A model generated the notes under the pieces. It was not told the origin of the DNA, searched no databases, and saw nothing but the letters and a program-made list of their open reading frames with translations. The position numbers and the translations under genes are program-made. Of a DNA stretch of 64,000 nucleotides, positions 43,380 to 55,725 are shown one piece after another; position 1 is the first letter of the stretch, and every line of letters starts with the position of its first letter. The stretch is from Zantedeschia hybrid cultivar (taxonomy: Eukaryota > Streptophyta > Magnoliopsida > Alismatales > Araceae): assembly GCA_030544215.1 (NCBI GenBank), contig JARZZO010000010.1:55717564-55781563 (forward strand), in the 5' to 3' direction.

Positions 43380-46300
43380 AAAAAAATCAACTGAAGAACA
43401 ATCAGGCATCGAACAATGAAGACAGTCATAGGGGATGTCCTATAAGAGAAATTTCGTAGGGGGTGTAAATTCCTATAATTAGTTACAACTAAGTTCCCTT
43501 AAACATTTCGATATAGGAAAAACAGTAAGGGGGAGCAAGTTCCCCAAACTAGTTGAAAGTTAGTTCCCTTAGATAGTCAAAAGGCTTAATATGGAAAGAA
43601 TAGCTATAAAGGGAAGTAGGTTCCACTAACACGTTGAAAGTTAAAGTCTCCATAGAGGAAGCAAGTCCCTCTTGTGTGATTAAGGTCTCAGCAAGGGAAG
43701 CAAGTTCCACTAAAAGCAATAATGTTTAAAGTTGAACTCTGTAGGAGAAGTCAGTCTCCCTGATAGTTCACATTAAGCCCTTAGGAGAACTCCTTACAAG
43801 GAGTTACTCCACTTTCTAAACTTCACCTACTAACAACTAGTAACAGAACTAGAGTGTAAATGGAACATTGATGAATCTATTAGAAATAGAGCACGAAGAT
43901 ATTTCTAAGAGGACTATTATTACATCACATTCTTTACCACTTTTTTTACCATAATCATTAGAAGTCATACAATTATTTAATTAGACTTTCTTTTATTAAA
44001 TGACATATATGAAAGGAAATGCTAAATGTACATTTAGTAAGAGCCATTTGATTATTTGATTGGACATTTCTTAATTAACATGGTAAAAGGTTTAAAAAGG
44101 TGGACATTCTTCATTTTAGTTCTGGGAACATAACATCTTTAGATCATGCCATGAGATGTTTGACTTAGCCTTGTTATTTTTCAAAACAAGATCATTGTAC
44201 TAGATGCTAAACTAAAGTGGAAAAATCAAAGTTACAACTATATATAATTTTGTTTAAATGAGCATCAACATTGGTGATGTCATTTAGCAAGATTGTCACA
44301 TCAATTATCCTTTTACTTCTTATTTTCTGAAAATAAATTAATGCTTTTGATGTTGTCTTCCAATAGAAATCCAGAACATATTGTTATTTGGCTACGCTAT
44401 TTAGCAACCATTAAGAAATGCATATCATAATGATGTTAATCATGATATGTGAACTTTTTATGAATACATTCAATACATCTTAGAATGTCAATAGTTTGAT
44501 TGTAAAAATATGGAGAGTACATATTCAACAAGTATTCTCCTTTTACTTCAAAAGTGGTTAAAAGATCGATTCTTAAAACTTAGCCTACATTCCAATGATT
44601 GAAAGAGGTAATAATTTTTTTAAAAAAAGCACTATTAACATTTTTATAGAAAATACAAAATAAAACAAGGTGAGCAAATACCCATATAAATATTTTCTCA
44701 TACACTTGGTTATTACAAATGAAAATTTGAAAGAAGTGCAAAATTGAAGATTTAAGAAAAAAATGAAAGGAGACGCATGGAACAAAATTGAAAAGGTTTA
44801 ACATTTGTAAAATCTACCTTTCTCATAATTGCTTCCAAATAATATGTTGTTATTTTATGTTTATATTTATTATTATGATATTTAGTGCTTTACACATATT
44901 CCTTATTTGACAAATGAGACATTAATTTTTCATGAGAAATTTCACAATTTTCAAGATATTTATGTCTCAACACAAAAGAAATCAATAACATTCTTTGATG
45001 TGTCTCTCTAACTTTAAGACTCCAATGAAGCTTCATATGAAGATTCATCATATGTATGGCAATGTCTTACAAGTCCGACTTGCTATCAAAAGCTTAGTAG
45101 GTCCCTAGTGCACAAGTATACCTTGTGCTAACAATTTATCAATCATCTCCATAACTCTTGTTTCGGCTATCATCCTTTCATTTAAGTAGCATGCTTTTAT
45201 TAATGTTGGCTGATCTATGGACCTTGTTGACCACCCATTCTTTTCATAGGTTTCTACATATTTTTGGTCATATCTCTTGTTTCTTGGCACATTGAGAAAT
45301 ACACAATCTTACACAGACTTGTTATCCATAAGTAGTAGTATGGATAGTACATTTATTAAGCTCATGTGATTTTGACACAGTCTTAATTTATGTATAATTC
45401 TTCCACATATACATCCTTATATTGTAGGGCTCTAAACAAAATAGAAATGGAAGGATAAATAAGAATTTCTACTTTTCCTGTATGTAAGTCAAAATGGGAA
45501 TGGATGTTTATGCTTTTGCTTCCACTTCTATTTAAAAGATAAATGAAAGTAGAAACATAAGTATTCATTTTCATTTCTCCTTCTCATACATATTGACACT
45601 TGTAAGGCACATGCAATATGGATTGCCACCCATCTCATCGTTATGCAATGCATGTAACATGTTGGAACATGTCATGTGATACCTATGTTAATGCATGCAA
45701 CACATGCATCATGCTGGGGAATGTCTCTTTTATTTAGTCTTACATTGGAAAAAGGAGAGAAAACTCCAACACTTTGTATACAAGTATTGCCCCCACCCAA
45801 CCAAAGCATAGGTGGTCGAGCTACCTAAATTAGGGTTAAGAATTATAGTTCTTAACTTTCTTGCTGAGCACCCATGAAAGGGAAAAGATATAATTAATAC
45901 TTATTATATATAAATACGAAATATTATTGGACTATATACTAAAAGATAATTTTTTCACTTCTATGTCTAATTTCTTATCACAATGTTTTGGTAACACTTT
46001 TTGGGTTGTTTTCTCTTTCAAAATTTATTCTAATGAAAGAAAGGGACTTAAACCCCATTTTGGATCTCCCCTTCCATTTTGTGGAGAGGTAGGTTTTTTT
46101 ATAGAACTCTACCAAAGAAAAAGAAGAAGTTTCCAACTGTTTTTCATTTTTAAAAAATGCTTGTGTTGCCCTCTATTTGTCGGTCTACACTCGCCCTTTT
46201 TTTTTTTTTTTTCTCTTCTTCTCCTCCACCCTTCTTTTCTCCTCCTCTGACTTCCCTTCCGCTTTTCATTTGTTGAAGAAATATCGAGGAAGGAGGAAGG

Positions 46301-46458
46301 AGTGGGGCCATAAGTGTATAATCTAGCTCCAAGAGAGGGCATCAGATGGAATGAAGTTCAAACGATGGTGAAGAGGAAGAAGCTATAGGTCATTCTGGTT
46401 GTTGGGGTGGAAAGGAAGAAGTTACAAACTTGCATAGGAGCTATTCAACAAAGAGGTG
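43380..46458. other. Intergenic, nothing recognised
   Basis: AT-rich non-coding DNA. A 61-codon minus-strand frame at 45105-45290 lacks a recognisable domain. A T-run lies near 46198-46212. Confidence 0.5.
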
Positions 46459-46463
46459 GCAAG

Positions 46464-49255
46464 TGTAATACCTCAACCCTCTAGTTCTCAATTATTGACT
46501 CCATTTCCTAGTTTAACTATGTTTTGACCGCTTATTAGATCAACCTAATTTTTTATTAAATTTGATTTGTTATAATTGTACTTTTTTTATATGATTAAAT
46601 TTCTTATAATCTTTTAAATGTGTAATTAGTTTAGAGTAATTAAGACTTAGTGGGTTTTAAAGCTAAATTTTCGTCCTTTAGTAAATTTTACCAAATTGGT
46701 CAGTTTATGGACCAAATTGAACAAGATTTGAGAAATTATTTTGGATTCGGTTTAGTAGACTCATAAGAAGGCTATTGGGCTCATTTGCATAAGTTTCGAA
46801 AGGCCCATTGGATACCTATTCGTTTAAGATGATATGTGGGTCTAGGATATTTTTTGGTGCATAGATGATCTTGAATTGATGTCACATATGTTGTTATTAA
46901 TGTCTAAATTGTTGATTTGCTATGAGAATAGAGATTAGAAAGTTTTACATGAAATTTGACATACCATATATGCACAACCCAGACTAGACTTTCAGAGCAT
47001 GCATGAATTGATGAGTGTGACTTATAAGCTTCATGAATTGGCTTGCATGTTATATAGTTTGTGTATTTATGTGTCTAGAATGTCTAGTTCAATTTTCATG
47101 AGATTTGATGAACGATTAAGTGAGATCTACTCCCATCTTCATAGGTGTGGAGTTGACTTTGGAATATGGACAATTAGTAGATTTTTCAGCCATTGTGGCT
47201 TAATGGATGCATGGATTAACTTGTATGTTTCGTATATGATAGCTAACTTATGGATCTTAATATCATGAATAGTTTTTGAATTGGATGAATATATTTTGAA
47301 TACTAAGAGGGTAAAGTTTAGAATTATATTTCAGCAGACCAAACTCAGGATTTTTATGTATGGTAATCCATTAAAGATTGAGTTGTTGCATATAAGTTTG
47401 CATATGGTTCCCATTATGAAATGCTTTGAAATTTATATATGTCAATCCTTACATGGTCAAACATGTCCCCACCCATTTTCATAGTGTTTGGTTAAAAGAG
47501 CATGGAGATATGCCCTCACACTTAAAGATGTTGAACTGTTCTCGGGGTTTCTCACATGGTAATAGTGTTTCATTATTGTGCACTCAGTTCTTAATGTTTT
47601 AACTGAAATTTGAATATGTTGTTCTTAGTATATGTGCCTAAATACTATAAATTTCATTAAATTTGCCTTTTACCCCTTGCAAGTTGGGTGATTAGGTTGG
47701 ACTGTGTAGAAAACTATATAGAGTACAGTACAAGAGCTCTATGTGAAATAGTCAACCGATTCGAATGAAACGGTTGACCGATTTGCTTAGAATGCTTTTT
47801 TTAAGGCAAAAGGATGAGATTTGGGCCTATGAACCTCGGTCAATGACATTGGGCTTGTGCAAGATAATTCTAAGTAGCAGAATTTTGAATAATTACGATG
47901 TTTTCGCTTAGTTTGACCTGCCTTCATGTAGTGGCTATTTTTTTTAAGAATTTCATATAATTGAGTTATGTTCTTATTTAACTTGGATGGTTAGTCTCAC
48001 TATCATTGGATACATATGTAGATTTCTTCCTTTGGGGAAGACAACAAAGGTTTAGCCTTATAGATAGGAGGAGGTTAGGCCTTGGGCTTTAGCCTCGTAG
48101 ATAGAGTCTAGATATCCGGATCTTGAGCTTATTTATGACTTGATTGACTAAGGTCAATGGTAGGTGAAATCCACTTGTGTGCGCACCTCGGCTGAGGTCT
48201 AGACTATGTGGTAATATGCAGGGTACCATAGATGGCCTTGCTTCTTTGCCATACCTTTGAGAATTGTTTTAGCTCCTAGAAGGGTGTGACATTGAATGGA
48301 TGAGGAGTCTGACAAGATTTTTGAATCCGAGATATGATATGAATGATTAACAAATTACAAGTGTTGCTACTTCTCTATCATACCAAGTATTTATCAACAC
48401 ATCAAAGATCCATGATTGATATGATGTGGTGGATGATTTGGTATGATAGATATATATGAGCCAACCTTGGATTGGGTCAATAGAATGAATGATAATGGAG
48501 ATATGGAAAATCAACATCTTTAGTACTTGATAGATTTTGATGTCTTACATGATTAAGGATGTCTTGGTTGATCGATTTATGATAAATAACATTGACTTAA
48601 TGATACGGGCAATGATATAGATGATTCTACCTTGCGAGAATATGTGATTACCATATAAGATGACATAATGGATGCATGGTACGGAATAAGTGAATTTTCT
48701 CTTAATGATTGCTTCCATGAGAGATGACAATGTGATCTATAGATGGCTTAAGATGAATAATTCATGGTAGAAATATAATTGTGATTTACTTTGATGAAAT
48801 TCTCTGATAAGATTATATTATAATGATTCCCTCAACAGTGGTTTCGATGGGCCTCCATGGGCATGGGATCCCTACTGAGTTCTCTTTTTGAGACTTAGCC
48901 CTTTCATGAGTGTATGTGAATTTCTTTAGCGGATCAAAGTGGTGCAGTAATAGCCTAATGACCAACATTATGAATAAGATAGTATAATTTATATTTGAGA
49001 TTTGTATTTTAGTCATGTGTCTTGATTAGACATGTAGTTATGTGACCTTTTGATTCATTGAAATTAATTGGTTAATTTGGACTGTATATGAATGATCCAA
49101 ATTATTCGGTGTTGATAACATACTCTACTTTTATAATATCTTTAATTTGTACTAATTGCCCCCTGTAATAGTCTATGAATTTGATTGTGAATTGGTAACA
49201 ACCGAATATAGGGGCTAATCGATTTTAGTTGTGCCCTTGATCCTAGGGTGTTACA
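46464..49255 (+). mobile_element. Solo LTR 1, long Gypsy-type (2.8 kb)
   Basis: It starts TGTAATACCTCAACCCTC and ends CTAGGGTGTTACA. The flanks GCAAG (46459-46463) and ACAAG (49256-49260) match at four of five. GGGATCCCTACTGAGTTCT lies at 48865, about 390 bases before the right end, a placement shared with the other two LTRs here. There is no internal gag-pol, so it is a solo LTR. The TGTAAYACC start and 2-3 kb size suggest a Del/Tekay-type chromovirus (inference). Confidence 0.75.
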
Positions 49256-49260
49256 ACAAG

Positions 49261-50567
49261 AAGTAGGTTGGGGGTGTAAGCAAGATAGTTGGGGTTGCGT
49301 TCATCATTAGTGATCTTGTTATTTTGTCCCCTTCCTTTTTCTTAAAAAATATAGTATTTTTGCTGAACAAGACGAAGAAAGAGAGATGACAATTTTAAAA
49401 TTTAACACAAAATATTAAGTAACACAATTTTTATGAGCAAAATAGCTTCAAAAAGGAAAATGCTTTTAAAGACCATTTAATGTATCACAAAGAAGAAACT
49501 CCTTTTTGATACTTCTATATCCATTTTCAAAGTGTAGAAAATAGATTGAAAAGTGAGCGTACAATTCATAACCCTATTATACTACAACAACTGAAGTTTT
49601 TTTTGAAGATCACAATAATCCTAGCTTCACTGAGTGGATGACATATACATTGGGATTAACTATCACTTTTCACTTTATGCATCATCATTATTTCTTTATC
49701 ACCAAGCCTTAAAGTACATTGCACTTCAGAACATTGGTTGGCAAACTCTTAACATATGACTCCCCATGAATTAATGGGATGGTGGCCAAGAGAAGGAATA
49801 CCAAGATTACTTTTTTGATGTCAAAATGTCCCTCATATAGTAACACAATGTTATACATAGAGACATATATAACATCAAAGGATAGTCCTGATAATTTTTC
49901 TCACTAAGAATGTGTGTGCGTGCGCACGCATGTGTGTATGTCTGGAAAGGATCAAATGATACCAAGGACACATCTAAGTTAAATGTTCTCTTCTTCAAAT
50001 AACCTCCTTAGCCTCAAAAAAATGATGAAGAAAAAAGAGATGAACGATCACATATTAGTTGTGTGAGAAGTGGTGATCTTTCACTCATAATGACATATCC
50101 CATGTTCCTCCAAATGAGTTAAATTTCATTGAAAAATGACAACATCGATGATGCTCCCTTCTCAAAGTTGATGTCTACTTTAAACAATACCTTGGTGCTC
50201 AAGATCCAAGCTCACAACCCCTTCCCATAATAGTTTAATGCTATTTGTATATACTCCTACCAATATGCATATACTCATCTTCTTAGGGGTTATATTGAGG
50301 CATAAGTAGGGCTCTTGGTAGTCCCACCTCACTTGTGCAAGAAGGTGACTACAATGCTTATAAGGTCAGTCTCTTCACCTTCATTTTAAAGGGCAAAGCC
50401 GAAATATCTCATCTTCTTTGTGTTGATGATCAAAGCAAAAAATATATAGTGGAAACTATAATAATTTGGCAAAAATTGTTGTAAGAAGGGTTGCAAGTAC
50501 TCATCGTCAATGTATTGTCTATCTTTGACATCGACCTTAAGAAAAAAGGGTCCTCATTGGGAGGAGA
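49261..50567. other. Spacer between inverted solo LTRs, nothing recognised
   Basis: AT-rich non-coding sequence separating two LTRs of opposite orientation. Confidence 0.5.
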
Positions 50568-50572
50568 ATAGG

Positions 50573-53500
50573 TGTAACACCCCGATCCAAAAGACATTGA
50601 ACCATATAGGTTGGCTCCCTTGGCTCGATGTGTTACCGGTTCACAATCTAAATTATACCTAATTGTTTGCAAGTAACTAGTGCAAATTAAAGAAAATCAA
50701 CAAGTAGAGAACATTCACAAGGAATAAATATTTGAATCCTTCATACACGATCCTAATTATCAACAATCCCATCATGATAATCGTAAATATTTACAAAGAA
50801 TTAATAGATTACATAGCCACAAGTCTCTAGACACATGTCTAAAATATAATTCTTTGAAAATAACTTATCACATCGTAGTGACCACCACTCATCTACTGCA
50901 CTGACCTCATAAAGAAAAATTACCTGCACCTATGAAGTCGTTGAGTATCTAAAGAACTCAGTAGGGATCCCATATCCATAAACGAATGAAGCCTCTACTG
51001 AGTGAAACACAATCAATGCATCTCAATATAATGAAAGAGGCATCAAAGAGATCATATTTTAAATTAATATCTACTAATGTTCAAGGACTACATGCTATCT
51101 ACTTGGTCCATAGAATGGATGTCATGATCAATATTGCCTTTATTAGATTTATAGAATTAACCCATCTGTGGATCACATTGTCATTTCACATGGGGAAATC
51201 ATTGAATCATATCTACCATTATTATGTGAATCAAGAATGAAGGTCATGTATGGATCTTATTAAGTCATTTCAAATGGAGACAACACTAGGTCTATACTTC
51301 ATATCTTGTATTCTCTATCATGACTTGCTAGATACCTATATCAGCCAACCAAATATGGAAAGCCATCTACATTCCATATAACCATGTCCATACCATATCT
51401 CATAGATGATCTATTAAGCAACCAGACAGTGCAAATTCTATATTTGAATCATTTATAGGCATAACACAAAATCTCAAGAATAAACCATATGTCTCATTAT
51501 ATATCTACAACATCAAATCTTTCATCTATAGATCCTTTCATTGACCTATTCTAGAGACGATTCATATATACACAATATCTAAGAATGATAGAGAACATAA
51601 CACTAACGCCTATCATATCATCATCATATCATCTTTAGGTTTGGAATATCCTGAGGAACTCCTCACCTGATCACTACTACTTTACCTTTCTCATATTTCT
51701 AAAAATCCATGAAGGTGTGAGAAAGAAGCAAAACCAACTGAGGTATATGATGACCATGTCATATAGCCCAGCCCCCAACTGAGGTGCACACATGTGGTCT
51801 CCCTACTGCCTTGGTCAAACAATCTCAACAAGCCAAATTTGAACATTTAGACCCAATCTACATGACTGAGTAGAGCCCGGACCTGACCCAATCTATGTGA
51901 CTAAACTTTATCTCCTCCCCAAGGGATAGATTATATTGGGTGATATGCTAGTGAAGCGGTCATCCTAATCAATTGTAGGAGCATAACTCATAACCCATCA
52001 ATTTTTGTAGAAAGAAAAGATACCAATGTAAAGACATGAATTTCTATGTAAATCACACTCAATTATACATAATCAAACCACTAATAATCACTGGAGTTAA
52101 TCCTAAAATCAAAGCATGAGATTCAAGGTAAAAACCTCTCATTCCTCTTCTTAATACGCTATTTTGGGTCAAAATGGCCGACCTTTCAGTTGAATCAGTA
52201 GACCTTTTGGCCTGACAAAACCAGATAGACCTTACTAAGAAAATTTGGTCAAAATGGTCGATCTTTCGTATAATAATGGTCAATCTTTTTGTAAACTTTG
52301 TTAACACGAGAAAAACAACACAAACTGTACACTAAACCTTGACTTTGAACCTGTGCCATTCAAGCTCTCCATATCCAATTCAAAAACTGTTTGAGGGTAT
52401 TGCATAATTATATGTTGATTATAACGTAGCAAAAATTCAAGCCAATTAGACTATCGCACAAGCATAGCCAACCAAAAAATTAACTGATAATCTTACTTTC
52501 AAAGACAACCACACATCTATGAAGATGATGGTCTATCTCACTCAAACCAAGGCCAAATGCCACAAAATTTGAACTGCAACAAATAGACATATTGAATTAA
52601 CAAGCCCAAAGTATGCATGCCATTATACCCACTATATTGATCAAATCAAACATGACAATCAAGTTTAAAAATCTATTTCTGGATTGGGCACAAGCATGCA
52701 TGCAAATCATGTGAAGTCTCAATCTAAAACCCATCCTCATAGCCAATTTAGAACATAAATGATTGGGTCATCATATTCGGTACTCATTGGAACCCATGCA
52801 TGCTTAACCAAGCTCCCAAAACTAACATACACACACGGGACTCAAACAAGCTTAAAGGACATCACCCTACCTTAAACTTGAACTTCTCCAACCCCATAGC
52901 CTCCAACCCTTTAGGATCATCCAAGAGAGAGGTAGATGTAGGGAATGCCAATGAATATTCCACAAGATTCTTGCTTCTGTGGGTCATCCTCCTCCAATTG
53001 TCCTTCTTGATGTCCACTAAGAGCCTCCAAAGAAACTTCCAAATACTGTGTTGGCCTCCTAGTGAACCTCCTCCACCTCCATAGTAGCTCTGCAACTTAA
53101 GAAATCCTTCCTCAAGGTGAAGGGAAGAGAAGAAAGATGGAGAAGATGAGAGAAGAGAATGGGGTCATCAGGTCATGCTCCCTTTCTTCCCTTATGTAGA
53201 GCCCCAGACAATTCAAAATAAGCCCCCTTCTTTACAAAATAAATTCCCCAACCACTAGTTACTCAATGGACCATTCAAAACATACTTAAGTCAGCCCAGT
53301 AGGCTTCCTATGAGTCCTCAAGTTCTAACCAAAAGCACATACTCTAAATTCCTTCACAACGTATCCCATAAACCTTTTCCAATTGAGCCATCTGGCTACA
53401 AGACAAAATAGAACCCAAAAGCCAATAAGACTTATTAAGGTCCAATATAATTACACATGAGTCACATGCCAATCATACAAGAGCCATTTAACTAACATAC

Positions 53501-53600
53501 TTTAATTTATTAGATTAAAGCCGATATATCATTTGGTCAAATCATGATTAAACCAAAAGATTGAATCGAAAACTGTAGAGCGGAGGGTTGAGGTATTATA
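50573..53600 (-). mobile_element. Solo LTR 2, same family, inverted (3.0 kb)
   Basis: Read on the minus strand it starts TATAATACCTCAACCCTC (first bases mutated from TGTAA) and ends GATCGGGGTGTTACA. The flanks ATAGG (50568-50572) and GTAGG (53601-53605) match at four of five. The shared motif GGGATCCCTACTGAGTTCT is on the minus strand near 50950-50970, about 400 bases from the LTR end. Its outer ends match solo LTR 1 but the interior has diverged. Confidence 0.75.
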
Positions 53601-53815
53601 GTAGGAACCTTTTTATAAGTGCATGATTATCTTCTTTCACACCAAATACTGGTTTATCTAGAGCCTCAATTTTGGTCTCAACAATATTCATCCAAATGAT
53701 TGTAGCGGTCCTTATTCTTTTAGTTTGGTGGGGAGGGTAAAACAAGTCATCTTAGAGAGGAAAATTTAATTTAATTTGGTTCAATTCACCTCAAGTCTTA
53801 TTTGCTTATCTCTCT

Positions 53816-53830
53816 CCCCCCCCCCCCCCC
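53816..53830. repeat. Poly-C run
   Basis: About 14-15 consecutive C in CTCTC...CTCTATG context. Confidence 0.9.
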
Positions 53831-54273
53831 TCTATGTCTATTTGTTCCGTACGTCAGTTTGTGTGTTTGTATTTACATAGGTCTATCACCCTTATTAATG
53901 AAATATACACTTTCCCATGTCTCTATCAGTCTTTTAATGTTCTAATAACATTCTTTTTATAGTTAAAGAGAATATCTTTGAAGTGATAAAAATAACTCCG
54001 TGACACATGTGAACCTCATCATAACAATAAGGTTGTTGCAAAGTTTTATGCTTTAACATGTTTAGAACTATTCATGTAGGAAGTCTCAACAATGGTCTCA
54101 TTTGTCTATGCAAAAACGTCCATAGTAGCTTCTATGTAGAGCAATCAATCATGTTCGTTTATGGTCATATTCATTTATGGTTATCCATGCACAAAGTTTA
54201 GGCAAGAATATCATGTCTACCAATGCAAACAAGGCCTCCCTTAATAAAAAAGCTTTGCATTTGGTATCACTTA

Positions 54274-54693
54274 TAGGGGTGTGCATGGTTCGATTCGGTT
54301 CGATTTTGGAGGAAATTTCTTCAAACTGAACCGAACCGAATTGTCACTTTAAACCGAACCGAACCGAACCGAAATATTTCGGTTCGGTTCGGTTCAAACC
54401 GAAATTTTATGTTTTATTCTAAAAATATATGTGTATTTAATATTAAAATTTAAATTTAAAAATACATATTTATATATAAATATGTATATGATATTAAAAT
54501 ATTTATATATATAATATTAATATAAGATATTTATTTATTTAAAAATCAATTTATTCGGTTTTTCGGTTCGGTTCGATTTCACAACTTTGTCAAACCGAAC
54601 CGAACCGAACCTGAGCTCAAACCGAACCGAACCGAACTAAATCACTTGGTTCAGTTCGATTTTTTGGTTTAAACCGAATTATGCACAACCCTA
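54274..54693. mobile_element. hAT-like element with GAACCG/CGGTTC arrays
   Basis: The left end TAGGGGTGTGCATGGTTCG pairs with the right end, reverse complement TAGGGTTGTGCATAATTCGG. ATCACTTA flanks both sides exactly (54266-54273 and 54694-54701). Each end carries runs of CCGAAC and GGTTCG words in both orientations, so each end can also fold on itself. The middle (54420-54540) is AT-rich. At 420 bp it encodes nothing. Confidence 0.9.
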
Positions 54694-54701
54694 ATCACTT
54701 A

Positions 54702-55720
54702 TAGTTTTATTCCCATCCTATGTGTGTCGGAGAACTTGTATGTCACAAAAATAGCAAACCACATGGTCACAATAAGGACAATATGGTAGAAATTGAAAGA
54801 CAAGTTTACTATAAGTTGGTAAATTAAAAAGAAAGTGCACATTAGTTATAATTTTTTTCTTTTAATGACATGTAGGCTTTCTGAAACTATAACTATGAGT
54901 TGAAAAACATACTCCTAAATACAATGCTTCGCTTCTACATGTGCACAAAGGAGGAATCTTTTCCCATCACAATAGCAATGCTCAAATTTGATGAAGGCAC
55001 CAAAAGTGGCAACATTAGAGTTTGCTTGAATAATCTTGACCACCTAATCCATCCAACTCAATAGAAATCTTGAGAAAGAGTTATAAAAAGTCATGGATGT
55101 GACATTTGATATCAAATTAAAAACCCATTCCAAACTTGCTGCCATATATATTAGACCAACAATAAAAGCTTGAACGAATTACGACACTCTTACAAATTGC
55201 TACTCAAAAGAGATATGTTCAATTCAAAAACATAACTTACATCTATTCAATGAGATGATACGTGTCAATGAAATGATAGAGATTGAGTTTTAAAACTTTT
55301 AGTGGGCTCAAAAGTAAAGGGAAGATGATAGAAGAAAGTCTGATTCAACATAGATCATAGAGCATACTAGAACAAGGTCATTAAAATATGAATAAACTTA
55401 ATCTTGTACCTGAAGAAGATGCCACAACCACAATCAATGTGCCTTGCATCTCATCAAATTCGCTGAAGAAGGAGTGCACTAAATGGAGATGTCATGACCC
55501 ATGGCATAACATATTGGTTTCCCCTCTCTATATTCTATGTATACATGAATCCCCTATGGGAAGAGTGCAAGATTATTTACAAATAGTAGGGACTAGCATA
55601 GGAATCTCAAGAGTCTTGTAACTCCTATAATGGTTTCTCATCCATAGAAGAAACTAAATGGCCATTTAACAAATTATGCCCTTATTGTACAATAAGTTAT
55701 TGTGTCCCTTTAATTGAACT
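54702..55720. other. Intergenic, nothing recognised
   Basis: AT-rich non-coding sequence; the 77-codon frame at 55388-55621 has no recognisable domain. Confidence 0.5.
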
Positions 55721-55725
55721 ATATG

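Noticed and set aside
45105..45290. 61-codon minus-strand frame
   Set aside because: Looks moderately protein-like but matches no family I recognise, with no intact neighbours or splice signals.
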